Assembly (NCBI RefSeq): GCF_028863665.1
Contig: NZ_JARBFX010000016.1
Location: 1 to 64,000, forward strand
Direction of reading: 5' to 3'
Length of the DNA stretch: 64,000 nucleotides
Source of the DNA: Aquabacter sediminis
GTDB lineage: Bacteria > Pseudomonadota > Alphaproteobacteria > Rhizobiales > Xanthobacteraceae
The notes beneath the pieces were generated by a model, which saw nothing but the letters and a program-made list of their open reading frames with translations, ran no database searches and was not told the origin of the DNA. Shown here piece after piece: positions 18,511-26,639 of this stretch (position 1 is its first letter; each line of letters starts with the position of its first letter). Position numbers and translations under genes: made by a program.

Positions 18511-19335
18511 TCAGCCGAAGCGGCCGGTGATGTAGTCGCGCGTCTTGATCTGGCGCGGATTGGTGAAGATGACGTCGGACGGGCCGACCTCCACCAGCTC
18601 GCCCAGATAGAAGAAGGCGGTGATGTCGGCGCAGCGGGCCGCCTGCTGCATATTGTGCGTCACGATGACGATGGTGAAGTCCTGCTTCAGCTCGTCGATC
18701 AGATCCTCGATCTTCGAGGTGGAAATGGGGTCGAGCGCCGAGGTCGGCTCGTCCAGCAGGATTACCTCCGGCTGCACCGCGATGGTGCGGGCAATGCACA
18801 GGCGCTGCTGCTGGCCGCCGGACATGCCGAGCGCCGAGGTGTGCAGGCGGTCCTTGGTCTCGTCCCAGATGGCCGCCTTGCGCAGGCAGCTCTCGACGCG
18901 CTCGTCCATCTGCGACTTGTTGAGCCGCTCGTGGAGGCGCACGCCGAAGGCGATGTTGTCATAGATGGACATGGGGAAGGGCGTGGGCTTCTGGAACACC
19001 ATGCCGATGCGCGTGCGCACGATGGTGGGGTCCAGCTCCTTGCCGACGATGTTGACGCCGTCGAACAGCACCTGCCCCTCGGCGCGCTGGCCGGGATAGA
19101 GGTCGTACATGCGGTTGAACACGCGCAGCAGCGTGGACTTGCCGCAGCCGGACGGGCCGATCATCGCGGTGACGCGCTTCTCGGGGATCTCGAAGTTGAT
19201 GTTCTTCAGGGCATGGTTCTGCCCGTAATAGAAGTTCAGCTTGTCCACCTTGATCTTGGTGGGCGCCGCCATGGCGTCCGGCTTGGCGGAGACGGCGGAG
19301 GCGATGTTGAAATTGGGGTCCACGGCGGAAGTCAT
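18511..19335 (-). CDS. pstB: Phosphate ABC transporter ATP-binding protein PstB
   Basis: ATPase subunit of the high-affinity phosphate importer. The 274-residue protein has Walker [10 protein letters not shown] at about residues 61-69, Q-loop region, the ABC signature [16 protein letters not shown], Walker [15 protein letters not shown] and the switch His in [11 protein letters not shown]. The [22 protein letters not shown] stretch is typical of PstB. An N-terminal extension of about 25 residues precedes the domain. It is separated from pstA by 140 bases with two strong hairpins, the only long gap besides that after pstS. Confidence 0.97.
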   Translation of the reverse strand: MTSAVDPNFNIASAVSAKPDAMAAPTKIKVDKLNFYYGQNHALKNINFEIPEKRVTAMIGPSGCGKSTLLRVFNRMYDLYPGQRAEGQVLFDGVNIVGKELDPTIVRTRIGMVFQKPTPFPMSIYDNIAFGVRLHERLNKSQMDERVESCLRKAAIWDETKDRLHTSALGMSGGQQQRLCIARTIAVQPEVILLDEPTSALDPISTSKIEDLIDELKQDFTIVIVTHNMQQAARCADITAFFYLGELVEVGPSDVIFTNPRQIKTRDYITGRFG

Positions 19336-19392
19336 GTGGGGCCTCTTGGATCTCTGAATGCCGGCCGTCGGCCTGGCTATGGATCACTGAGC

Positions 19393-19467
19393 GCCGGGCC
19401 CCTCGGCCCGGCCGGTTGTCTTAAGGTCCGGGCGAGGAGCCCGACGGGATCGCCGTGGGCGATCCCG
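19393..19467 (-). other. Two hairpins in the pstA-pstB gap
   Basis: An 8-bp stem with a 4-base loop (GCCGGGCC / GGCCCGGC, 19393-19412) and a 10-bp stem with a 3-base loop (CGGGATCGCC / GGCGATCCCG, 19445-19467). Neither has a T-run. They may slow decay or reduce readthrough inside the pst operon; that role is inferred. Confidence 0.45.
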
Positions 19468-19475
19468 GGATGGGG

Positions 19476-20309
19476 TCACTTCGTGCGGGCCAGGAACAGC
19501 CGCGACGCTATGTTCAGCACAAGCACGCCCACCGTGATGAGCAGCGCACCGGCCCAGGCGAGCGCCACCCAGTCGTCAAACGGGCTGCCCGCGTACTGGT
19601 AGATGGCGATGGGCAGGCTGGCCATGGGCTTGGACATGTCCAGCGACCAGGAATTGTTGCCCAGCGAGGTGAAGAGCAGCGGCGCCGTCTCGCCCGCCGC
19701 GCGGGCGATGGCCAGCAGGATACCGGTGACGATGCCGGCTTTCGCAGCGCGCCAGGTCACCATCATCACCACCTTCCACTGGGGGGCGCCGAGGGCGAAG
19801 GCCGCCTCGCGCAGTCCCACCGGAACGAGGTTCAGCATGTCCTCGGTGGTGCGCACCACCACCGGAATCACCAGGATGGCGAGGGCGATGGAGCCGGCCC
19901 AGCCGGAGAAGCCGCCGAAGGGAACCACCAGCAGCTGGTAGATGAACAGGCCCACCAGGATGGAGGGTGCCGACAGAAGGATGTCGTTCACGAAACGGGT
20001 GGCCGAGGCGATCTTGGTGCCCTTGCCGTTCTCGGCCAGGAAGGTGCCGGCGAAGATGCCGATGGGGCCGCCGATGAGGAGGGCCACCGCCACCTGGATC
20101 AGCGATCCGACGATGGCGTTCAGCAGGCCGCCATTCTGGCCGGGCGGCATGGTGATGCGGGTGAAGACGTTGGTCCCGAGGGCGGGCAGGCCCTTGGACA
20201 CGAGGGTCCACAGGATCCAGGCCAGCAGGAAGATGGCCAGGCCAGCAAAGGCCGTGGAAATGGCCTTGACCACGTTGTCCTTGGCGCGGCGGGCGGCGAG
20301 CGATGCCAT
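19476..20309 (-). CDS. pstA: Phosphate ABC transporter permease PstA
   Basis: Inner-membrane permease subunit pairing with PstC. The 277-residue protein starts MASLAARRAKDNVVK, then shows six hydrophobic segments, with the binding-protein-dependent transport EAA-type loop near GLREAAFALGAPQWKVVMMVTWRAAKAGI (about residues 170-198). ILVGLFIYQLLVVPFGGFSGWAGSIALA is the typical PstA core. It lies 18 bases after pstC. The minus-strand order pstC-pstA-pstB is canonical. Confidence 0.96.
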   Translation of the reverse strand: MASLAARRAKDNVVKAISTAFAGLAIFLLAWILWTLVSKGLPALGTNVFTRITMPPGQNGGLLNAIVGSLIQVAVALLIGGPIGIFAGTFLAENGKGTKIASATRFVNDILLSAPSILVGLFIYQLLVVPFGGFSGWAGSIALAILVIPVVVRTTEDMLNLVPVGLREAAFALGAPQWKVVMMVTWRAAKAGIVTGILLAIARAAGETAPLLFTSLGNNSWSLDMSKPMASLPIAIYQYAGSPFDDWVALAWAGALLITVGVLVLNIASRLFLARTK

Positions 20310-20327
20310 GATGAAGTGCCTCCCGGG

Positions 20328-21305
20328 TCAGTCGAGGCGCGAGCGCACGAGGGCGCGCGACACGGCGAGAACAATGAAGGAGATCACGAACAGGATGAAT
20401 CCCAGCTGAAGCAGCGAGGTCAGCTTCAGCGAGCCGATGGAGGCTTCGGGAAACTCGTTCGCGATGGTGGAGGCGATGGTGGCGCCGGGGGCGAAGAGCG
20501 ATGCCGAGAGGCGGGTCGCGTTGCCGATGACGAAGGTCACGGCCATGGTCTCACCCAGCGCGCGGCCAAGGCCCAGCATGATGGCGCCCACCATGGCGGT
20601 GCGGCCATAGGGGACAGAGACGTTCTTATAGACCTCGAAGGTGGTGCAGCCGACGCCGTAGGCGGATTCCTTCAGCATGGGCGGCACAGATTCGAGGGTC
20701 TCCACGAACATGGCGGTGATGAAGGGGACGATCATGATCGCCAGGATCACGCCGGCGGTCAGCATGCCAGAGCCGAGCGGGGGACCCTGGAACAGGGCGC
20801 CGAGCACCGGGATCGGGCCGAGCCAATCGATGAGGGGAGGCTGCACATAGGCCGCAATGAGCGGCACGATGACGAAGAAGCCCCACATGCCATAGATGAT
20901 GGAAGGCACGGCCGCGAGGAGCTGCACGGCGACGCCGATGGGGCGCTTCAAGCCCTGGGGCGCGATCTCGGTGAGGAAGAAGGCGATGCCGAACGACAAA
21001 GGCAGCGCCACCACGACCGCGATCACGGAGCTGAGCAGCGTCCCGTAGATCATGACCAGCGCGCCGAAATTCTCGGTCACCGGGTTCCAGTTGGAGCTCC
21101 AGATGAAGTCGAGCCCGAAATGCTGAAGGGCCGGCAAGCCGCCCTTGAACAGCTGGGCGATGATGAGCCCGAGCAGCAGCAGCACGAGCATGCCGCAGGC
21201 CCAGAGGGTGCCGACGAACACGGCATCCGCCAGCGCGCCCCTGGGCTTCGCCTTGTCGATGGGCGTCAGCGCCCCCGCCTTTACCTGTTCGATCGTTGCG
21301 TCCAT
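20328..21305 (-). CDS. pstC: Phosphate ABC transporter permease PstC
   Basis: Inner-membrane permease partner of PstA. The 325-residue product has six hydrophobic segments (the first near GTLWACGMLVLLLLGLIIAQLF) and the EAA loop LKESAYGVGCTTFEVYKNVSVPYGRTAMVGAIMLGLGRALGETMAV. The start at 21305 was chosen because the protein then begins MDATIEQ with GGGGATGAGCGGG upstream; the open frame to 21458 is Arg/Glu-rich and unlike PstC. It lies 338 bases downstream of pstS, with a terminator-like hairpin just after pstS. Confidence 0.95.
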   Translation of the reverse strand: MDATIEQVKAGALTPIDKAKPRGALADAVFVGTLWACGMLVLLLLGLIIAQLFKGGLPALQHFGLDFIWSSNWNPVTENFGALVMIYGTLLSSVIAVVVALPLSFGIAFFLTEIAPQGLKRPIGVAVQLLAAVPSIIYGMWGFFVIVPLIAAYVQPPLIDWLGPIPVLGALFQGPPLGSGMLTAGVILAIMIVPFITAMFVETLESVPPMLKESAYGVGCTTFEVYKNVSVPYGRTAMVGAIMLGLGRALGETMAVTFVIGNATRLSASLFAPGATIASTIANEFPEASIGSLKLTSLLQLGFILFVISFIVLAVSRALVRSRLD

Positions 21306-21598
21306 TGCCCGCTCATCCCCAGTAGCGCCCGCCACGCGGTCGCGTGGCCCCGATTGGCTCCGCGCGAACGGTTCGCGCACGGCCGAACATTGCGTGTCTT
21401 CTGGCTCGAGGCGGCCGCCGCGGCTCATGCGGGAGGCTTCGTCCGCCTTGGGCCTCATCGCTCATCCGGTTCGGCCGCGCTCCACGTCAGGGGGCAGCCT
21501 GTTCCGAGGGACTGGCGATGGTGCTGACTGTCACAAACACCAGGAGCCTTCGCTCCATCCGTGCTTGGCCCGGACGCTTGCGCAGCCGGGCCAGGCCG
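21306..21598 (-). other. pstS-pstC intergenic spacer
   Basis: Together with the hairpin at 21599-21630 this is an unusually long 338-base gap inside the pst operon. Apart from one isolated Pho half-site (21528-21534, on the wrong strand) I see no promoter or gene in it. The gap fits separate, higher expression of pstS. Confidence 0.4.
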
Positions 21599-21630
21599 AA
21601 AATCCCGCCGCGCGAACCGCGTGGCGGGAT
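21599..21630 (-). terminator. Attenuator-like hairpin between pstS and pstC
   Basis: Thirteen-base arms with one mismatch and a 3-base loop (21602-21630), followed on the minus strand by TTTT, 13 bases beyond the pstS stop. A partial terminator here would give excess PstS over the membrane subunits, as binding-protein genes often show. Confidence 0.6.
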
Positions 21631-21643
21631 AGATCCCTCAGGA

Positions 21644-22687
21644 TCAGAGGACGGGCTTGCCGTCCGCGGTCTTCACTTCCGCCTTCCAGGCGTCCTTGAT
21701 CTTGGCGACCACGGACTCCGGCAGCGGGATGTAGTGGAGCTTCTCGGCGATCTCGCGACCTTCCTTGCCATAGGCCCACTCGAAGAACTTCATGGCTTCG
21801 CGGGAAGCGTCCACGTTGGTGGGGTTCTTCGGGAGAAGGATGTAGGTGGCGCTCACGATCGGCCAGGCGGTCTCGCCGGCGGTGTTGATCATGGAAGCGG
21901 CGAAGTCCTTCGCATTCGCCCAGTCGGCGGCAGCGGCGGCTTCCTCGAAGGCCTTCTCGGACGGCTTGACGAACTTGCCGGCCTTGTTCTGGAGCTGGGT
22001 GACGTTGAGCTTGTTGGAGGCAGCGTAGATGAACTCCACGTAGCCGATGCCGCCCTTCACGTTCTTCACGTTGCCGGTGACGCCCTCATTGCCCTTGGCG
22101 CCAGCGCCGGTCGGCCACTGCACAGAGGTGGCAGCACCCACCTTGGACTTCCACTCGGGGCTCACTTCCGAGAGGTAGGAGGTGAAGATGAAGGTCGTGC
22201 CCGAAGCATCAGACCGGTAGACCGGGACGATGGCGGTGGAGGGCAGCTTCAGGTCGGGATTGAGAGCGGCAATCGCCTTGTCGTCCCACTTGGTGATCTT
22301 GCCGAGATAGATGTCGGCGAGCAGCGGGCCGGTCAGCTTCAGGTTATCGGAGCCGACGCCGTCCAGGTTCACGGTGGCGACCACGGAGCCGATCACGGTG
22401 GGGAACTGGAGCAGGTTGGCAGCGGCCAGCTTGTCGCTCGCGACCGGCGCGTCGGAGGCGCCGAAGTCAACGGTGCGGTTCGTGATCTGGTTCACGCCGC
22501 CGCCAGAGCCGATGGACTGGTAGTTCAGGCCGTTGCCGGTCTTCTCTTTATACTTGGCTCCCCAAGACTGGTAGACAGGAGCCGGGAATGACGCGCCGGC
22601 GCCATTGATGTCGACGGCAAAAGCATTGCCAGCGAACAGGGATCCGGCGAGCGCAAGCGCCGCGCCAAAAGCGGTGACGTGTTTCAC
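21644..22687 (-). CDS. pstS: Phosphate ABC transporter substrate-binding protein PstS
   Basis: Periplasmic high-affinity phosphate-binding protein. The 347-residue precursor starts at GTG 22687, chosen for AAGGAGA 8 bases upstream, and has a Sec signal peptide (to about residue 24, GNAFA). The mature part shows the PstS signatures: INGAGASFPAPVYQSWGAKY, YQSIGSGGGVNQI, VDFGASDAPV, and the phosphate-site loop VYRSDASGTTFIFTSYLS. The first gene after the Pho box at 22781-22809, so induction by PhoB under phosphate starvation is likely. phoR lies upstream on the same strand. Confidence 0.97.
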   Translation of the reverse strand: MKHVTAFGAALALAGSLFAGNAFAVDINGAGASFPAPVYQSWGAKYKEKTGNGLNYQSIGSGGGVNQITNRTVDFGASDAPVASDKLAAANLLQFPTVIGSVVATVNLDGVGSDNLKLTGPLLADIYLGKITKWDDKAIAALNPDLKLPSTAIVPVYRSDASGTTFIFTSYLSEVSPEWKSKVGAATSVQWPTGAGAKGNEGVTGNVKNVKGGIGYVEFIYAASNKLNVTQLQNKAGKFVKPSEKAFEEAAAAADWANAKDFAASMINTAGETAWPIVSATYILLPKNPTNVDASREAMKFFEWAYGKEGREIAEKLHYIPLPESVVAKIKDAWKAEVKTADGKPVL

Positions 22688-22780
22688 GGGGTATCTCCTT
22701 GCCATTCCCAAGTCGCCCAAGGCCAAAAGCCGCGAGTGACGCGGGGCTTCGACCTTCTAACGGCGTGGCGCCACCGTTCT

Positions 22781-22809
22781 ATGACCGACCGGTGACACCT
22801 TAATGACGG
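22781..22809 (-). promoter_or_regulatory. Pho box (three PhoB half-sites) upstream of pstS
   Basis: On the minus strand, three 7-mers repeat every 11 bases: CCGTCAT, GTGTCAC, CGGTCAT (complements at 22803-22809, 22792-22798, 22781-22787). The PhoB consensus is CTGTCAT-N4-CTGTCAT. The array ends about 94 bases before the pstS start and lies just after the phoR stop, so pstS has its own Pho-controlled promoter inside the phoR-pst cluster. Confidence 0.8.
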
Positions 22810-22810
22810 C

Positions 22811-24112
22811 TCATGCCTTTGAAGACGAAGAGATTTTTTCCCGTTCCGCGATTCGCTCCATGCGGACTGCGAACGTGGCTCCCTCTCCGGGCCGGCTGTC
22901 GATGAGGAGACGGCCCCGGTGCCGGGCCACGATGTGCTTGACGATGGCAAGGCCGAGGCCCGTGCCGCCCTGCTCGCGGCTGGCCGCCACGTCGGCGCGA
23001 TAAAAGCGCTCCGTCAGGCGCGGCAGGTCCTCCGCCGCGATGCCCGGCCCGAAGTCCCGCACGGCGATCACCACAGCCTCGCCTTTGCCCTCGCTCTCGG
23101 CAGCCAGGGTCACGTCCACCCGTTTGCCGGAGGCCCCGTATTTCAGGGCATTCTCCACCAGGTTCTCGAACAGGCGGATCAGCTCGTCCCGGTCGCCCAG
23201 CACCATGAAGGGGCCGCCCTCCCGGTGCACGGCCAGTTCCACGCCCCGTTCCCGCGCCAGGGGGCTGAGCGTCTCGCACACATGGCCCATCAGGCCGCCC
23301 ACTTCCATGGGCGTCTCGGGGCGCACATGGGCGTTCAGCTCGATGCGGGAGAGGGAGAGCAGGTCGTCGATGAGGCGCGACATGCGCCGCGCCTGCGCCG
23401 CCATGATGCCGAGAAAGCGCTCGCGCGCCGCCGCATCGTTGCGGGCGGGGCCTTGCAGGGTCTCGATGAAGCCGGACAGGGAGGCGAGTGGGGTGCGAAG
23501 CTCGTGGCTGGCATTGGCCACGAAGTCGGCGCGCATCTGCTCCACCCGGCGCTGCTGGGTCAGGTCGCGGAAGGTCAGCAGCACGGCATCAGGGGCACGG
23601 ATCTTGGCGCCCTTGGCCTCACCGCCCTCCGGATCGAGCCGCAGGGGGACGATGTGCGCCTCCAGCCACCGGTCCAGCGGAATGCGCTCGCCGAATTCCA
23701 CCCGCCGGGGAATGCCATCCTGCGCGCATTCGCGCACCGCCTCCAGAACCTCGGGCACCCGCACCACGAAGGACAGCGGATCGCCCACGCGGGCCGGCCC
23801 GATAGCCAGGGCCACGCGCTCATTGGCGGTGAGGATGTCGCCTTCGGTGGTCAGGAGAAGCGCCGGCTCCGGCAGCGCCGCCACCAGCGCGCCCATCTGA
23901 GACGTGACGCGGCGCGCCGGGCGCGGGGGCTCGACGGCCTCGACCGTCTCGATCACAGCCGGCGGAGGGACCGGCTGGAGCGCCCATTGCCCGCCCGCCA
24001 TGCCGAGCACCATCAGCGCGAACGCGCCCGCGCCCAGGAGCGGATCGGCCAGAAGGCCCACCGCGAGGGACACCAGGATCACGACGGTTGCGAAGACGAT
24101 GCGCGGCGCCAC
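22811..24112 (-). CDS. phoR: Phosphate regulon sensor histidine kinase PhoR
   Basis: Inner-membrane kinase that phosphorylates PhoB. The 433-residue protein has two hydrophobic segments at the N-terminus (about 5-45) with almost no periplasmic loop, a PAS-like region (about 75-190), the H-box FVANASHELRTPLASLSGFIETL (about 205-227), N-box NLVENALKYG, and the G-boxes DFGPGIAAEDLPRLTERFYR and GGTGLGLAIVKHIV. The absence of a periplasmic sensor domain is normal for PhoR, which reads PstSCAB/PhoU. It heads the operon, divergent from the gene at 24374. Confidence 0.95.
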   Translation of the reverse strand: MAPRIVFATVVILVSLAVGLLADPLLGAGAFALMVLGMAGGQWALQPVPPPAVIETVEAVEPPRPARRVTSQMGALVAALPEPALLLTTEGDILTANERVALAIGPARVGDPLSFVVRVPEVLEAVRECAQDGIPRRVEFGERIPLDRWLEAHIVPLRLDPEGGEAKGAKIRAPDAVLLTFRDLTQQRRVEQMRADFVANASHELRTPLASLSGFIETLQGPARNDAAARERFLGIMAAQARRMSRLIDDLLSLSRIELNAHVRPETPMEVGGLMGHVCETLSPLARERGVELAVHREGGPFMVLGDRDELIRLFENLVENALKYGASGKRVDVTLAAESEGKGEAVVIAVRDFGPGIAAEDLPRLTERFYRADVAASREQGGTGLGLAIVKHIVARHRGRLLIDSRPGEGATFAVRMERIAEREKISSSSKA

Positions 24113-24373
24113 CTGAACTCACTCCCCGCAGACAGCCGACCCGCGCCGGCAGTGTCACCCTTACCGGGTGCCAGAGGACGCCGGTCGCTGAATTTTGATA
24201 TGGTGGGATGCTTTGACGAACACAATAAGACAGCCGTCGCCAAACCGCCGCAAGGGCATGCAATGACCATGTCCCAGGATTGGCACCGTTGCGGCCGCCC
24301 CACTGGGGTGTGGCCTATGGCGGCAACAACCCGTCCCTTTTCAGCGGGCCAGCGCCCGAACCAAGGATGGCAT

Positions 24374-25003
24374 ATGAAGGTTCATCGCTCGCTTCGATCC
24401 CTGATCGCCGGTTCGCTTTTGTCCACCTGCGCCCTCGGCGCGGCGCTGGCGGAGCCGGTCCCCCTCCCCTCCGTGGATTTCGCCCTCAAGGCCAAGGCCA
24501 AGGATGACGCAGTGGTCGAGCTCTGGCACGCCGGGGACAAGATGCGGGTTGTGGTCAACGGGCCGCGCCTGCCGGCCACGGTGGCCGGTATCGTCGACAT
24601 GAAGCGGGCGACCATGGTCATGCTATTGCCGGACATGCCGAAGATGGCGGTGGAGGCGGAGGTGCCCGACGCTTATCGCACCGCCGTGGTGACGGGCGAG
24701 GGCACGAAGGTTGGCACCAGCCAGGTGATCGGCGAGGCCTGCGACCTGTGGAAGATCACCACTTCCAAGACCGTGAAGACCCCCGTGGTCTCCTGCATCA
24801 CGGCGGATGGGATCGTGCTGAGCACCGATGTGGAGGTGAAGGGAAAACAGGAGCGCGCCTATGAGGTGACGAGCCTTACACGCGGGCCACAGGACCCTTC
24901 CTTGTTCCGCCTGCCGCCCGGCACCCAATTGGTGAAAGTGCCGCCGGGCGCGGCCAACATGCTTCCGGGCTTGATGCAGGGACTGGGCGGCCTCAAGCGC
25001 TAG
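24374..25003 (+). CDS. Secreted protein of unknown function (DUF4412-like)
   Basis: A 209-residue predicted periplasmic protein. The N-terminus MKVHRSLRSLIAGSLLSTCALGAALAEP is a Sec signal peptide cleaved near residue 26. The mature part alternates beta-strand-like stretches: FALKAKAKDDAVVELWHAGDKMRVVV, MKRATMVMLLPDMPKMAV and a TKVGTSQVIGEACDLWKI segment ending CITADGIVL, with two cysteines that could bridge. This resembles DUF4412 and LolA-like beta-sheet proteins, by impression only. AAGGATGG precedes the ATG at 24374. It is divergent from phoR; no clear Pho box serves it. Confidence 0.8.
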   Translation: MKVHRSLRSLIAGSLLSTCALGAALAEPVPLPSVDFALKAKAKDDAVVELWHAGDKMRVVVNGPRLPATVAGIVDMKRATMVMLLPDMPKMAVEAEVPDAYRTAVVTGEGTKVGTSQVIGEACDLWKITTSKTVKTPVVSCITADGIVLSTDVEVKGKQERAYEVTSLTRGPQDPSLFRLPPGTQLVKVPPGAANMLPGLMQGLGGLKR

Positions 25004-25205
25004 CCCCCTCCCCTCGCCCTGAACCGCTGAGCGCGCGATCCGATCAGAGTGGCTCACGCTGGTCGGTGAAGCGCCTTCCAACTCATTGATAGAGCATGCG
25101 AAGGGTGGCGCCTGTCTCGTCGAGACATCGGAGGGCCATGCACCGACCAGCCCGGGCCGGCCGCGTCGTCGGCTCCGGGCTGTCTTTGGCACCCTCTGGA
25201 TTGGC

Positions 25206-26234
25206 CTATTCGGCGGCGTCCTTGCGGGGGGCTTCGGCCAGGGCTCCCACCATCGGCGCCGACCGGCCGGCCCGCCGGCGCAGCGAGATCATCAGTTCGC
25301 GCGATCCCAGCAGCAGCAGGGAGAAGGCGAACGGCACGATGTAATAGAAGAGGCGGAACAGGAGCAGCGCGCCCACCATCTCTTCCTTGTCGAACTGCGG
25401 CAGGGCCACCAGCAGCGCCGCATCGAACACGCCGAGGCCGCCGGGGGCATGGCTGGCAAATCCCAGCAGCGTCGCCGTGACGAAGATCACCGCCAGGGAA
25501 ATGGGATCGATATAGGGGCTCGCCGGCATCAGCATGTACATGGCGGCGGCGCACAGGCTGAGGTCCAGGATGCCGATGCCGATCTGCAGCAAGGTGGTGG
25601 GACCGGCGGGAAGGATCACGAACCAGTCGGACTTGCCGATCTTGCGCGGCGCCAGACTCACCCACACCACATAGGCCACCAGGCCGGCAAGTGCGCCAAG
25701 GCCGATGAGGCGGTTGATGAAGGGCGGCAGTTGGTCCACCGCCGTGGCGGCTTCCGGATGAAGCGTGATGCCGAGGCCGAGCACGGCGATATTGCCCAGC
25801 CAGAAGGTGAGCCCCGCGACGAAGCAGATCTTGGCCACATCGACGGCGGTCAGGCCCCAGGCGGAATAGATGCGATAGCGCACCGAGCCGCCGGTCAGAA
25901 CCGTGAAGCCCACATTGTGCCCCACCGAATAGGAGCAGAAGCCCGCCAGCGCGGCGACGCGATAGGGCACATGTTTGCGCCCGATGGTTCGCAGGGCGAA
26001 GAAGTCATAGAAGGTCAAGGTCAGGTAGGCGAGCGCCACCAGCACGAAGGCCGCCACCACATGCACCGGATCCTTGTTGCGCAAGGCTTCCAGCACCTGG
26101 TCGAACTTCAGGTCGTGCAGCATGCGATAGAGCACGACGACCGCGAAGGCGATGATGGCGAGACTTAACACGAGGCCGAGGCCGTGCAGCCCAACCTTGT
26201 CGCGCAGGAATGGCCACACCTTGTTGCGTAACAT
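25206..26234 (-). CDS. YbhN/UPF0104-type membrane protein (lysylphosphatidylglycerol synthase TM domain)
   Basis: Integral membrane protein of the LPG-synthase transmembrane (AglD/YbhN) family. About 342 residues with roughly eight hydrophobic segments; recognisable motifs are FYDFFALRTIGRKHVPY, AGFCSYSVGHNVGFTVLTGGSVRYRIYSAWGL and the ASHAPGGLGVFDAALL signature near the C-terminus. The soluble lysyl-transferase domain of MprF is missing, so it is a flippase-fold protein, not a full MprF. Start: ATG 26234 has GAGGGGG 10 bases upstream; an ATG at 26243 sits against the same purines and is the alternative. Confidence 0.85.
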   Translation of the reverse strand: MLRNKVWPFLRDKVGLHGLGLVLSLAIIAFAVVVLYRMLHDLKFDQVLEALRNKDPVHVVAAFVLVALAYLTLTFYDFFALRTIGRKHVPYRVAALAGFCSYSVGHNVGFTVLTGGSVRYRIYSAWGLTAVDVAKICFVAGLTFWLGNIAVLGLGITLHPEAATAVDQLPPFINRLIGLGALAGLVAYVVWVSLAPRKIGKSDWFVILPAGPTTLLQIGIGILDLSLCAAAMYMLMPASPYIDPISLAVIFVTATLLGFASHAPGGLGVFDAALLVALPQFDKEEMVGALLLFRLFYYIVPFAFSLLLLGSRELMISLRRRAGRSAPMVGALAEAPRKDAAE

Positions 26235-26243
26235 CGTTCTCAT

Positions 26244-26639
26244 TCCCCCTCGGCCCCGCCGCCGCCTGACGCAAACAAGCACGTTTGCCGCCGCTTTTGA
26301 ATCTCTCTTGACGTTGGGGAGCCTCACTCTGCCAAAACGCTTGCGGCCGCACCGGTCAGCCCGCGGGAGCGGGCTCGCACAGGCATGCGGCCTGCACCTT
26401 TCATGAAGCTGACCGCCTGAGGCGGGGCCTGCATCGCGAGAGGTGCGCTTCTCCTAGACCCGCAACGCGGCCATCCCAAGGCAGGCCATGGGCTGCGTGT
26501 CCCGGGCCGCCCAAGCGCCAGCGGCAGCGCGGACAGCTCCGTTCCCGGCACTGCCACCCGCCCTTTCGCGGCGTCGCACCCCCGGCCTTTGGACCGCACC
26601 TGCGGGGGCGATCCGGTAACCGGGCCGCCCGCATGCGTC
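26244..26639 (-). other. Intergenic region between kup and the YbhN-like gene
   Basis: A 396-base GC-rich spacer between two minus-strand genes. It must contain the promoter of the YbhN-like gene. I see no ORF with gene-like codon use, no T-tailed hairpin after kup and no convincing promoter hexamers. Confidence 0.4.

Noticed and set aside
19455-21527. A 690-codon plus-strand frame opposite pstA and pstC
   Set aside because: His/Asp/Gly/Gln-rich low-complexity translation, an antisense artefact of hydrophobic permease genes.
21528-21534. CTGTCAC resembling a Pho half-site in the pstS-pstC gap
   Set aside because: On the plus strand, with no partner 11 bases away on either side; one 7-mer is not a Pho box.
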